Positions 1 to 5,418 are shown, numbered from the stretch's first letter. The stretch: DNA of 6,881 nt from Eubacteriaceae bacterium (GCA_012797825.1 JAAZOI010000135.1:1-6881), one strand, 5' to 3'. Numbers and translations: made by a program. Notes: generated from the letters alone by a model not told the origin.

Positions 1-147
1 CCCGACGTTATGCCTGTTACCAGCAGAGAGACGGATTACGGCAAGCTTTATAAAAGCTTTGATATGGGGTATGAGCAGGCAAGCAGGGATGTTGAAAAGT
101 ATAAAGAGTTTTTGGGGTTAGGGCAAAAGTCCTTGTCAAATAAATGA
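1..147 (+). CDS. 3' end of an unidentified gene, possibly patatin-like phospholipase
   Basis: Frame 1 is open from the window edge to a TGA at 145-147, giving the last 48 residues of a protein that begins outside the window. The tail is polar and probably helical, with the stretch YKSFDMGYEQASRDVEKYKEFL. A closing helix with a GY-x-x-A pattern is common at the C-terminus of bacterial patatin-like phospholipases, so that family is a tentative guess from style only; no catalytic motif is in view. It lies 63 bases before the ribosome binding site of the next gene on the same strand, with no clear terminator between them, so the two could be co-transcribed. The reading frame is well supported; the family is weak. 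Confidence 0.55.
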   Translation, partial: PDVMPVTSRETDYGKLYKSFDMGYEQASRDVEKYKEFLGLGQKSLSNK

Positions 148-185
148 TATAACAACTTATGAGTAATATTTAAAACTGATGCAAC

Positions 186-205
186 TAATAAATCTTAATT
201 TATTA
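186..205. repeat. AT-only inverted repeat upstream of the amidohydrolase gene
   Basis: TAATAAAT (186-193) and ATTTATTA (198-205) are perfect reverse complements around a 4-base loop, ending 5 bases before the AGGAGG ribosome binding site. The stem contains no G-C pair, so it would be weak as an RNA hairpin. It may be a minor regulatory site or simply AT-rich intergenic DNA. Confidence 0.3.
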
Positions 206-210
206 ATAGC

Positions 211-216
211 AGGAGG
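211..216 (+). promoter_or_regulatory. Strong ribosome binding site facing ATA instead of ATG
   Basis: AGGAGG is followed after 8 bases by ATA at 225-227, exactly where a start codon should be. ATG at 217-219 directly abuts the site and reads only three codons before TAG at 226-228. This site argues that translation of the amidohydrolase was meant to begin at 225, and not at the first standard start codon, TTG at 267, which has no ribosome binding site. Confidence 0.6.
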
Positions 217-224
217 ATGAAATT

Positions 225-1007
225 ATAGAAGCAATCAATGAAATAATAAAAGATATTCCCGTTATCTTGCATATACCGCATAGTTCTTTATATATACCGA
301 GCCACTACAGAAGCAGCATTATTTTGTCGGATAAAGAGCTTAATATAGAATTAATTAAAATGACAGATTTATACTGCGATATTTTATTTAATGCGCCGTA
401 TACAACAATAGTATTTCCGTTAAGCAGGCTGATTTGCGATGTGGAACGGTTTAGAGATGATAAGGATGAAATTATGTCTTCAAAAGGTATGGGAGTGATA
501 TATACCTTAACATCTGACAATAAAATATTAAAAAATATTGATAATTTAAACAAAGAAGAAATATTAAATAAATTTTATGATATTCATCATAAAAAACTTG
601 AAGATTATGTTACGAATTATTTAGATAATTATAATCAATGCTTAATTATTGACTGTCATTCTTTCGCGTCAAAGCCATTGCCTTATGAACTTAACCAAAA
701 TAAGCATAGACCTGATTTTTGCATAGGCACTGATGATTTTCATACTCCCGGTGAACTTTCATTAACAGCGGCGGAATTTTTAACAACGAAAGGTTTTAAA
801 GTAAAAATGAATGAACCTTTTTCAGGCACGATTGTTCCGATTGCATATTATAAAACGAATAAGAAAGTAAGTTCAATAATGAAAGAGGTTAACCGGAGAC
901 TTTATATGAATGAAGAAACAGGAGAAAAAATACCGGAATTTAATGATACAAAAAACGTTTTACAGCAGTTAATAAATATATTTAAGGAGCATGTTAAAAC
1001 TTATTAA
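225..1007 (+). CDS. N-formylglutamate amidohydrolase family protein
   Basis: About 260 residues of an N-formylglutamate amidohydrolase-type protein (PF05013 family), a cytosolic metallohydrolase group that cleaves N-formyl-amino acids, classically N-formylglutamate to formate and glutamate in histidine breakdown. Counting from 225, signature stretches occur in order: HIPHSS (16-21), CDVERF (71-76), GMGVIYT (88-94), DCHSF (143-147), RPDFCIGTD (162-170), NEPFSGTIVP (196-205) and VNRRLYM (222-228). The His/Asp/Glu residues in these motifs are the expected metal and substrate ligands. The N-terminal strand DIPVILHIPHSS lies partly upstream of TTG 267, so starting there would cut the fold; the frame is open back to 210. 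The start is placed at ATA 225 because of the RBS, but it may be a lost ATG or a sequencing error. No other hut genes are visible, so the true substrate is unknown. The family call is firm; start and activity are uncertain. Confidence 0.88.
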   Translation: MEAINEIIKDIPVILHIPHSSLYIPSHYRSSIILSDKELNIELIKMTDLYCDILFNAPYTTIVFPLSRLICDVERFRDDKDEIMSSKGMGVIYTLTSDNKILKNIDNLNKEEILNKFYDIHHKKLEDYVTNYLDNYNQCLIIDCHSFASKPLPYELNQNKHRPDFCIGTDDFHTPGELSLTAAEFLTTKGFKVKMNEPFSGTIVPIAYYKTNKKVSSIMKEVNRRLYMNEETGEKIPEFNDTKNVLQQLINIFKEHVKTY

Positions 1008-1086
1008 ACGAGTTTAATAATCTGCGTAAGGTATTTATTATAACAGTGGGAATTTGCCTGCTTAAATCTGACATATAAGCAAATAT

Positions 1087-1117
1087 AAAGACAGCCATAT
1101 AAGCTGTCTTTTATTTT
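1087..1117 (+). terminator. Rho-independent terminator after the amidohydrolase
   Basis: AAAGACAGC (1087-1095) pairs perfectly with GCTGTCTTT (1103-1111) around a 7-base loop and runs into TTTTATTTT on the + strand. It lies 79 bases past the amidohydrolase stop. Read on the minus strand, the stem is followed by TATATTTG, so it may also stop transcription arriving from the minus-strand gene that ends at 1186. It closely resembles the hairpin at 3413-3436. Confidence 0.85.
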
Positions 1118-1185
1118 CAATCATAATTCTCATTAATTACATAGACTAAAAATTATGTAGTTGAAATTTTCAATCTTAAATAATA

Positions 1186-1569
1186 TTATAAATTTGTTAT
1201 TGCTGTCTGTATCATTGTAGCAGTGATGGCAGTAGCAATTTCTTTTACAGCGTCTAATACAAATGGGACTCCTTTTTTGGAAATCGTCTCTTTTGTCTTA
1301 TTCCAAACGGTATCATTTTTGATTTTATCTAAAAATTCATGACCATTCCATGTTAAACGACCAACGCCAAATTCAACAAGCTCATCTCCGCCATATAGCC
1401 CATCATAATATGCTATTAATCCTGCATCTTGCAATATGGCACAATGATAGCCTATTGTTTTCATATCGTAACCATCAATCAGTAGTTCACTGCTATCTAA
1501 CCATGTATCAACGTATTTTTCTTCTATAGCAAAAAGTATTTTTCTAATAAGTTCCATATCTCTTTGCAT
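1186..1569 (-). CDS. DUF2513 domain-containing protein
   Basis: A 127-aa protein matching the DUF2513 family from memory of its pattern: N-terminal xRDMxLIRKILxAIEE (1-17), a middle part with GYxxxxIGYHxxxLxDAGLI (33-52), and the characteristic LTWNGHEFLDKIKNDTVWNK (72-91). The family has no established biochemical role; its shape suggests a small winged-helix protein, and it is frequent in prophages and other mobile elements. The C-terminal 25 residues are Ala/Ile/Thr-rich and probably form an amphipathic helix. The ATG at 1569 has the ribosome binding sequence AAGGTGG about 7 bases upstream. It lies 60 bases beyond the methyltransferase stop on the same strand with no clear terminator between, so it may be the last gene of that unit or have its own weak promoter. 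Family call good; function unknown. Confidence 0.85.
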   Translation of the reverse strand: MQRDMELIRKILFAIEEKYVDTWLDSSELLIDGYDMKTIGYHCAILQDAGLIAYYDGLYGGDELVEFGVGRLTWNGHEFLDKIKNDTVWNKTKETISKKGVPFVLDAVKEIATAITATMIQTAITNL

Positions 1570-1629
1570 TCTTTAACCACCTTTTAAAATATTGAACTAA
1601 GTTGTTTAAACTAATTAAATTAATCTTAA

Positions 1630-2187
1630 TTACTCAGCTTTAAATATTATACAGTTGAAATTTTCGCCCATAGAGTCTTTATCAATTACCGAAAAGCCCG
1701 CATTTACACATAACGCAATAATCTCTTCTTCCGATAATCTAAACCTTTCAGGCGGACCGGAGGGAGTTTTCGATTTATGAAAATCAATTGATATGTATAT
1801 GCCGTTTTGCTTAAGTATCCTGTGAATTTCGCTTAGCATAAACTCTTTATCCTCAAGATGATGCAGAACAGAGCACATCACGGCATAGTCGCACGAAGAG
1901 CTTGACTGCGGAAGGGTTTTAGAAGTTACTTTTTTTATTATCACATTATACGCTTTGCGTTCTTTTTTACGTATGTTTAATATCTCTATCATTTCATCGG
2001 AAACATCGAAAGCGTAAATGTAGCCGTTGCTTATCTTATTCGCCTCAAAAGCGAATATTCCCGTTCCCGCGCCGATATCGGCAAGACTCATACCTTTTTT
2101 GAAACCCGCCTTTTTAAGAGTGTTTCTTGGGTTTAATTCTTCTATTCTTGTTTTATTTTCAAATTTGCTGATGTATGCTTCGTTCAT
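1630..2187 (-). CDS. Class I SAM-dependent methyltransferase
   Basis: A 185-aa soluble protein of the Methyltransf_11/UbiE-like type, predicted to move a methyl group from S-adenosylmethionine to an unknown small molecule or other acceptor. The SAM-binding motif I is DIGAGTG (37-43), an acidic residue ends the second strand (Asp61 in AFDVSD), and the strand-4 region reads YAVMCSVLHHL (101-111) followed by IHRILKQNG (121-129), the usual 'report by a leader residue' block. The length is normal for a minimal single-domain enzyme, with no extra substrate domain to suggest specificity. ATG 2187 is preceded by GAAGG with a 6-base gap to the start. The acyltransferase ends 39 bases upstream on the same strand, so both are probably in one transcript. 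Fold call firm; substrate unknown. Confidence 0.88.
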   Translation of the reverse strand: MNEAYISKFENKTRIEELNPRNTLKKAGFKKGMSLADIGAGTGIFAFEANKISNGYIYAFDVSDEMIEILNIRKKERKAYNVIIKKVTSKTLPQSSSSCDYAVMCSVLHHLEDKEFMLSEIHRILKQNGIYISIDFHKSKTPSGPPERFRLSEEEIIALCVNAGFSVIDKDSMGENFNCIIFKAE

Positions 2188-2226
2188 ATATAACCTTCAT
2201 TTATTAAAAAATATTCAGAATTGTCT

Positions 2227-3366
2227 TTAATTCTGATTTGTATTTTCTATATTTATCTGCTTGGTTTTTACATTTTTTATTCCGAGTATAACACGCAGAA
2301 TGAATATATGCCTTGCTCCCTCAAAGATTGCGATAGAAATTGCAAGAGTTGAAAAAGCGATTATGATATACTGAATCGTTATGTTTGTATTCAGTATAAG
2401 AACGTAATACGCAATAACCATCATTACTGACTGATGAAGAATATACACAGGAAAAGCCGCCTGATTTAAATAATTCAGTACCGCACCGCCTCGGTTTAAG
2501 TATTTATGCGCAAACCCCATCATAAATAAAATTGCGTTTATGCCGTAAAGGTTACGCGCGTGAGCAAACAGTATCGATTGCCACGCAAAATCCCCATATC
2601 CTTGTGCGGCAGCGCCTGTAATAAGATATAACGGGATGGATATTATCATCACTCCAAACCAGAGCCATTTAAATTTATCTATCACCTCAGCCGATGCGCT
2701 GTTTGAGGCGATGAAAAACCCGATAGAGTAGTATGCTCCGTAAAAAACAATTTCCTGCCCTCCGATATTGGGAAACGCTTGCGATATGGTAAGAGGAATG
2801 AATAACAGCAGTAAAAACCATCCTTTTTCGAAAAGCGAGCCGAATGTGCCAATGCCGCGTTCTTTGCGCGCTTTTATTATGTGACAAAAAAGCGGAAGGA
2901 GCACTGCAGAGATTATAAAAAGAAAGAGTATAAACCAAAGATGCGCTGGCGTGAACGTTCCGCGGTATCCCGATATATCGGAAAAATCGGTAAAAAATTG
3001 AGCAAACAGATAATTAAAGTATCCGCCGTTTAATGTTCCCTGCTGGAGACGCGCCATGTAGCCTTGAATAGGGACGATTAAGATTACGCCTAAAATAAAG
3101 GGTATAAGCAGTCTTTGAACCCGTTCTTTAAAAAAGCGGCTCATATCTCTTTTTTGCAGGGCGTAATAAGATGACACTCCCGCCACGAGAAACAATAATG
3201 GCATAAACCACGGCGAGATTATGTTCATAAAAACGACACCTGCCGCGCTTGTTATATTGCTGTGAATATAAAAGCCTTCCCTGAAATCAAATACCCTCGC
3301 GGTATGAAAAGGAAATAGAAGGAATATACCAAACAGTCTGAGACAGTCAATGTCTCTTTTTCTCAT
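2227..3366 (-). CDS. Acyltransferase-3 family membrane protein
   Basis: A 379-aa integral membrane protein of the acyltransferase 3 family (PF01757; OafA/OpgC-like), enzymes that O-acylate sugars of surface polysaccharides, peptidoglycan or lipids. Counting from ATG 3366, Arg10 and His21 form the R-x10-H signature, with His as the presumed catalytic residue, inside the first membrane helix (CLRLFGIFLLFPFH). About ten hydrophobic segments follow, including PWFMPLLFLVAGVSSYY, LLIPFILGVILIVPIQG, LWFILFLFIISAVLLPLF and a late FPVYILHQSVMMVIAYY; the C-terminal tail is polar. A longer reading from TTG 3378 is possible, but GGAGG at 3376-3372 overlaps that reading and sits 5 bases before ATG 3366, so 3366 is chosen. 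The gene lies downstream of the phage-like repressor on the same strand, separated by a terminator. Such enzymes are known lysogenic-conversion factors that modify surface receptors; that role here is inference. Confidence 0.88.
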   Translation of the reverse strand: MRKRDIDCLRLFGIFLLFPFHTARVFDFREGFYIHSNITSAAGVVFMNIISPWFMPLLFLVAGVSSYYALQKRDMSRFFKERVQRLLIPFILGVILIVPIQGYMARLQQGTLNGGYFNYLFAQFFTDFSDISGYRGTFTPAHLWFILFLFIISAVLLPLFCHIIKARKERGIGTFGSLFEKGWFLLLLFIPLTISQAFPNIGGQEIVFYGAYYSIGFFIASNSASAEVIDKFKWLWFGVMIISIPLYLITGAAAQGYGDFAWQSILFAHARNLYGINAILFMMGFAHKYLNRGGAVLNYLNQAAFPVYILHQSVMMVIAYYVLILNTNITIQYIIIAFSTLAISIAIFEGARHIFILRVILGIKNVKTKQINIENTNQN

Positions 3367-3370
3367 TGCA

Positions 3371-3376
3371 ACCTCC
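3371..3376 (-). promoter_or_regulatory. Ribosome binding site fixing the acyltransferase start
   Basis: GGAGGT on the minus strand lies 4 bases before ATG 3366-3364 and inside the 5' extension that would start at TTG 3378. The internal ATG is therefore the likely start, and the first four residues of the longer reading are probably not made. Confidence 0.75.
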
Positions 3377-3412
3377 AATATAAAATAGCAGTAATATAAC
3401 TTTTATAATTTC

Positions 3413-3436
3413 AAAAGACAGCTATAAAGCTGCCTT
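3413..3436 (-). terminator. Terminator of the repressor gene, overlapping its stop codon
   Basis: On the minus strand AAGGCAGC (3436-3429) pairs with GCTGTCTT (3422-3415), with one G-U pair and a 6-base loop, and runs into a short TTTT tract ending at 3413. The stem begins inside the TAA stop of the repressor (3437-3435). The U tract is short, so some read-through into the acyltransferase is plausible. Confidence 0.65.
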
Positions 3437-4079
3437 AGTTAAATTTTCTTATAAGTTGAACTACAACGCCTAATATATTTACCGACTCAGTTCCGTTATA
3501 CGGATAAAATTTTGTCTCATACGCCGGGTTTAACGCCTGAAGAAGAAGCCCGTTCTCCTGTTTTACTACTCTTTTCAGCGTTGCATCAAATCCGTTGATG
3601 TACACGGCGCAGTCTTGACCGTTCTCACAGTCGGGACGTTTCTCAATTATCACAGTATCGTTATCTTTGTAGTCCGGCAACATGCTGTCTCCGCTTATCC
3701 GAAGAGCTATCAATTGCCTGTCCTCCTTATATAAATCTCTGGATATTTCGGCATAATCAATTATGTCTTCAATAGCTTGGATGGGTATGCCGGCAGGTAT
3801 ACGCCCATAAACCGGAATTTTTACTATCTCTCCGATATCGATAATTCTTAAATCTCTTGTAGATTTCGCTTCAATATTATTATCGAAGCCCAAAAGCCAC
3901 TCATAGCTTACATTTAAATAATTTGCTATTAAATATGTTTTTAATTGATTTGGTCTGTACTTTCCGTTTAAATAATCGCTTATGGATGATTGGGAAATGT
4001 TTGTTGCTTTTACTAAATCGCCCTGCGTTTTATCCCGCATCGTAAGCGCTTGCTTTAAGCGATCTGCGAAAGTCTGCAT
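3435..4079 (-). CDS. Phage-type repressor: HTH DNA-binding domain plus S24/LexA-like self-cleaving domain
   Basis: A 214-aa CI/LexA-type repressor. Residues 1-65 form a Cro/C1-type helix-turn-helix domain (TQGDLVKATNISQSSISDYLNGK at 18-40). Residues about 85-214 are an S24 peptidase fold: a cleavage-site-like Ala96-Gly97 in GRIPAGIP, nucleophile Ser132 in ISGDSMLPDYKDND, and general-base Lys169 in DATLKRV. All parts needed for RecA-stimulated self-cleavage are present, so the protein should be inactivated by DNA damage, as known for lambda CI and LexA. It is presumed to bind the ATATCGG/CCGATAT palindromes in the adjoining control region. ATG 4079 has GAGGT 8 bases upstream. It is divergent from the Cro-like gene at 4258. 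It could instead be a regulator of an integrative conjugative element; a chromosomal LexA is unlikely given the neighbours. Confidence 0.93.
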   Translation of the reverse strand: MQTFADRLKQALTMRDKTQGDLVKATNISQSSISDYLNGKYRPNQLKTYLIANYLNVSYEWLLGFDNNIEAKSTRDLRIIDIGEIVKIPVYGRIPAGIPIQAIEDIIDYAEISRDLYKEDRQLIALRISGDSMLPDYKDNDTVIIEKRPDCENGQDCAVYINGFDATLKRVVKQENGLLLQALNPAYETKFYPYNGTESVNILGVVVQLIRKFN

Positions 4080-4132
4080 TGTTAATACCTCAAAAATATT
4101 TATTACATTATATATGATTATACGATAACTAT

Positions 4133-4161
4133 ATAATATACGGAAAACCGAAATAAATCAA
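4133..4161 (-). promoter_or_regulatory. Leftward promoter for the repressor gene
   Basis: On the minus strand, -35 TTGATT (4161-4156) and -10 TATTAT (4138-4133) are separated by 17 bases. The spacer contains the CGG-AAAA-CCG element at 4141-4150, so the repressor probably controls its own gene. A second TATAAT-like hexamer lies closer to the gene but lacks a good -35. Confidence 0.65.
4137..4154. promoter_or_regulatory. Degenerate operator inside the repressor promoter
   Basis: CGG-AAAA-CCG (4141-4150) keeps the centre and spacing of the two strong 18-bp palindromes to the right, with imperfect outer bases (TATA on the left, AAAT on the right). Its place between the -35 and -10 suggests a weaker, autoregulatory binding site. 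This is inferred from similarity and position only. Confidence 0.45.
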
Positions 4162-4191
4162 TACTTTTTTGGAAAATATTTCATAAAACCG

Positions 4192-4220
4192 TTGACATTT
4201 TAATTTTGGGGGTATATTAT
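4192..4220 (+). promoter_or_regulatory. Rightward early promoter
   Basis: A consensus TTGACA -35 (4192-4197) is followed after 17 bases by TATTAT (4215-4220), which overlaps other -10-like hexamers. It drives the Cro-like gene, whose ATG is 38 bases past the -10. The operator palindrome at 4225-4242 covers the expected transcription start, so a bound repressor would block it. Confidence 0.8.
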
Positions 4221-4224
4221 AATC

Positions 4225-4242
4225 ATATCGGATAACCGATAT
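4225..4242. promoter_or_regulatory. Operator palindrome over the early transcription start
   Basis: ATATCGG (4225-4231) and CCGATAT (4236-4242) are perfect inverted arms around ATAA. The site lies between the early promoter -10 and the ribosome binding site. A copy matching at 17 of 18 positions occurs at 4470-4487, which argues for a specific binding site, most likely of the S24 repressor and/or the Cro-like protein. Confidence 0.75.
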
Positions 4243-4257
4243 TAAGGAGGCGCGGAA

Positions 4258-4497
4258 ATGGAAAGGTTTGTTTTTTATAGGGACAAGCTGAAAAAGAGAA
4301 TCATCGAAAAGTACGGTACATATCAAAATTACGCAAAATACGCAGGAGTTTCACCTTCATCTTTATCAAAAAAGCTTTCAGGCAAACGATATTTCACTCA
4401 TGAAGACATTATTAAGGCTGTAATTCTATTGGAACTCGAAAATGTAGACGAATATTTTTTTAAGCTGCGATATCGGATATCCGATATTTATCAATAA
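4258..4497 (+). CDS. Small Cro-like HTH regulator
   Basis: A 79-aa basic DNA-binding protein. Residues 20-45 (TYQNYAKYAGVSPSSLSKKLSGKRYF) form a helix-turn-helix, followed by FTHEDIIKAVILLELENVDEYFF, a pattern that resembles the phage DUF739/Cro-like group, where a helix ending in YFF is common. It is transcribed divergently from the S24 repressor, from a consensus promoter and a very strong AAGGAGG ribosome binding site (4244-4250) 7 bases before ATG 4258. By analogy with lambda-type switches it would oppose the repressor at the shared operators. Its last codons (encoding RISDI) are built from a second copy of the operator palindrome. Regulatory role is strongly suggested by context; exact family is moderately sure. 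Confidence 0.88.
   Translation: MERFVFYRDKLKKRIIEKYGTYQNYAKYAGVSPSSLSKKLSGKRYFTHEDIIKAVILLELENVDEYFFKLRYRISDIYQ
4470..4487. promoter_or_regulatory. Second operator palindrome, inside the end of the cro-like gene
   Basis: This 18-bp perfect palindrome (ATATCGG-ATAT-CCGATAT) differs from the site at 4225-4242 at one position. It sits in coding sequence 10 bases upstream of a promoter-like TTTACA. Possible roles are control of that second early promoter or looping to the operator 245 bases away. Confidence 0.7.
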
Positions 4498-4525
4498 TTT
4501 ACATCTATATTTTTATAAATACAAT
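4498..4525 (+). promoter_or_regulatory. Possible second early promoter
   Basis: TTTACA (4498-4503) and TACAAT (4520-4525) are separated by 16 bases, just right of the operator at 4470-4487 and directly after the cro-like stop. It would give the small-gene operon a leader of about 165 bases (to 4697), an AT-rich stretch in which I see no RNA motif beyond a partial operator-like GGATATCC at 4553-4560. Confidence 0.4.
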
Positions 4526-4697
4526 ATTTGCATAAGTCAATCATAAATCAGCGGATATCCTAAATTTTTTAAAATCTAATATTGATAAATCCATTATTTT
4601 AATCTGCTTAGATCAAACGAGCATATTAAATATTACTGAAAAATCAGCTTATTATATTTTAATTTTTCTCTTTAATTACGAATAACCGGAGGTAAAT

Positions 4698-4892
4698 ATG
4701 ATAGACGTTACCATAAAAGAGGGAAGACGATATACCACTTGCGCCTGCGGAAGGACATACAATATCAGCGCGCTTTATGACATGAATAAGCCGTTCATAT
4801 GCCCGATATGCGAGTACGAGCAAAGAAAACAAAGAAAGCGCAAAGACATTAAATACAACAAGCACGGGATAAGAATAGACAATGAGCGTTAA
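4698..4892 (+). CDS. Small zinc-ribbon-like protein, function unknown
   Basis: A 64-aa protein with two cysteine pairs: Cys15-x-Cys17 in CACGRTY and Cys35-x2-Cys38 in FICPICEYE, 17 residues apart, as in a small zinc ribbon binding one Zn(II). The C-terminal third is strongly basic (RKQRKRKDIKYNKHGIR), consistent with nucleic-acid binding. GGAGG at 4689-4693 lies 4 bases before ATG 4698. It heads a tight run of three small genes and overlaps the next one by 11 bases. Small Zn-binding proteins of this kind are typical of phage early regions, but I recognise no named family. The reading frame is well supported; the role is unknown. Confidence 0.78.
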   Translation: MIDVTIKEGRRYTTCACGRTYNISALYDMNKPFICPICEYEQRKQRKRKDIKYNKHGIRIDNER

Positions 4893-5061
4893 GAAATACA
4901 TACATATTTTTTTTGCGGCGGCTGCTTTCTTTATCCTTTTCGGAACGCTGGACGGGGCGAATTATTTTACGTTTAAACGCACCGTTATACAAAGCGGCAT
5001 ATGCGTATCGATAATAGGGCTTTCCGCTCTGCGATATAAAAACATTAATTACAAACAATGA
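4882..5061 (+). CDS. Small two-helix membrane protein, overlapping gene
   Basis: ATG at 4882 opens a 59-codon frame ending in TGA at 5059-5061. The protein has a basic start (MSVKKY), a first membrane segment about residues 7-23 (HIFFAAAAFFILFGTL), a short polar turn (DGANYFTFKR), a second hydrophobic segment about 35-50 (VIQSGICVSIIGLSAL) and a basic tail (RYKNINYK). Both ends are therefore predicted cytoplasmic. Its start overlaps the zinc-ribbon gene by 11 bases in another frame, implying translational coupling; there is no strong ribosome binding site of its own. It ends 12 bases before the next gene, whose AAGGAGG begins at its stop, so it fills the gap between two genes. The composition argues for a real gene rather than chance. 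Function is unknown; superinfection-related membrane roles are only a possibility. Confidence 0.72.
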   Translation: MSVKKYIHIFFAAAAFFILFGTLDGANYFTFKRTVIQSGICVSIIGLSALRYKNINYKQ

Positions 5062-5073
5062 AGGAGGAGCAAA

Positions 5074-5256
5074 ATGGAATCATGTGAAAACTGCACTTAT
5101 TCGGAAGACTACGGTGAAAGCTTTCTTTTTATAAGATGCGAACGAACGAATGCAAACATGATTGTAAGAAAAGATTTTTTCTGCAAGCATTACGCAAATA
5201 AAGAAGAGTGCATTATTCAAAACATAAACGATATATATTCTTCGGCTTTAAAATAG
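5074..5256 (+). CDS. Small cysteine-rich protein, function unknown
   Basis: A 60-aa acidic protein with five cysteines: Cys4-x2-Cys7, Cys22, Cys37 (FFCKHY) and Cys46, plus His39 next to Cys37. The set CxxC...C...C-x-H is compatible with a single zinc site and recalls short Cys-rich proteins found in Clostridia phage early regions, but I recognise no named family. AAGGAGGAG starts at 5061 and gives good spacing to ATG 5074. It is the third gene of the small-gene run after 4698 and 4882. A 102-base gap with no gene or clear terminator follows; it contains a direct repeat of AGCTTAGTT near 5310 and 5344. Confidence 0.75.
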   Translation: MESCENCTYSEDYGESFLFIRCERTNANMIVRKDFFCKHYANKEECIIQNINDIYSSALK

Positions 5257-5380
5257 CACGGCAAATAAAAAAAGAAAGAAGAAAGCCGACTTCCCGTCTG
5301 ATTATATCAGCTTAGTTCCCTCTTATATCGTAACAAATTATATAGCTTAGTTAAATATATGTCAATATATAAGTATACTA

Positions 5381-5406
5381 ATTTTGTATACAAACGTATA
5401 CAAAAT
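5381..5406. promoter_or_regulatory. Perfect 26-bp inverted repeat before the nuclease gene
   Basis: ATTTTGTATAC (5381-5391) and GTATACAAAAT (5396-5406) are exact reverse complements around AAAC. A third GTATAC lies at 5373-5378, where TATACT could serve as a -10. The repeat ends 8 bases before the nuclease ribosome binding site. It looks like an operator for a dimeric regulator and differs from the ATATCGG palindromes, so a second regulator may act here. An RNA hairpin affecting translation is the alternative. Confidence 0.6.
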
Positions 5407-5413
5407 ATCTTAT

Positions 5414-5418
5414 GGAGG
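5414..5418 (+). promoter_or_regulatory. Ribosome binding site deciding the TTG start of the nuclease
   Basis: GGAGG lies 6 bases before an in-frame TTG at 5425-5427. The upstream ATG at 5359 has no such site and would place the 26-bp inverted repeat inside the coding sequence. Confidence 0.75.

Noticed and set aside
305..553. 82-codon minus-strand frame
   Set aside because: It lies antisense inside the well-supported amidohydrolase gene and has no recognisable protein features.
1159..1665. 13-nt direct repeat AGTTGAAATTTTC at 1159-1171 and 1653-1665 as a possible att pair
   Set aside because: The second copy is coding sequence at the end of the methyltransferase, the flanks do not match, and a 13-mer repeat is expected by chance in AT-rich DNA of this length.
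2071..2082. GCCGATATCGGC and the similar CCGATATATCGG at 2970-2981 as further operators
   Set aside because: They lie inside coding sequence of the methyltransferase and acyltransferase, lack the 7-4-7 arrangement of the real palindromes, and have no promoter nearby.
2027..2230. 67-codon + strand frame
   Set aside because: It is antisense to the methyltransferase SAM-binding region; its hydrophobic look comes from the complement of that gene.
2687..2938. 83-codon minus-strand frame inside the acyltransferase
   Set aside because: It is an out-of-frame shadow of a gene with clear family motifs.
4659..5058. Minus-strand frames of 80 and 69 codons
   Set aside because: Both are antisense to the three small + strand genes, which have ribosome binding sites and sensible protein composition.
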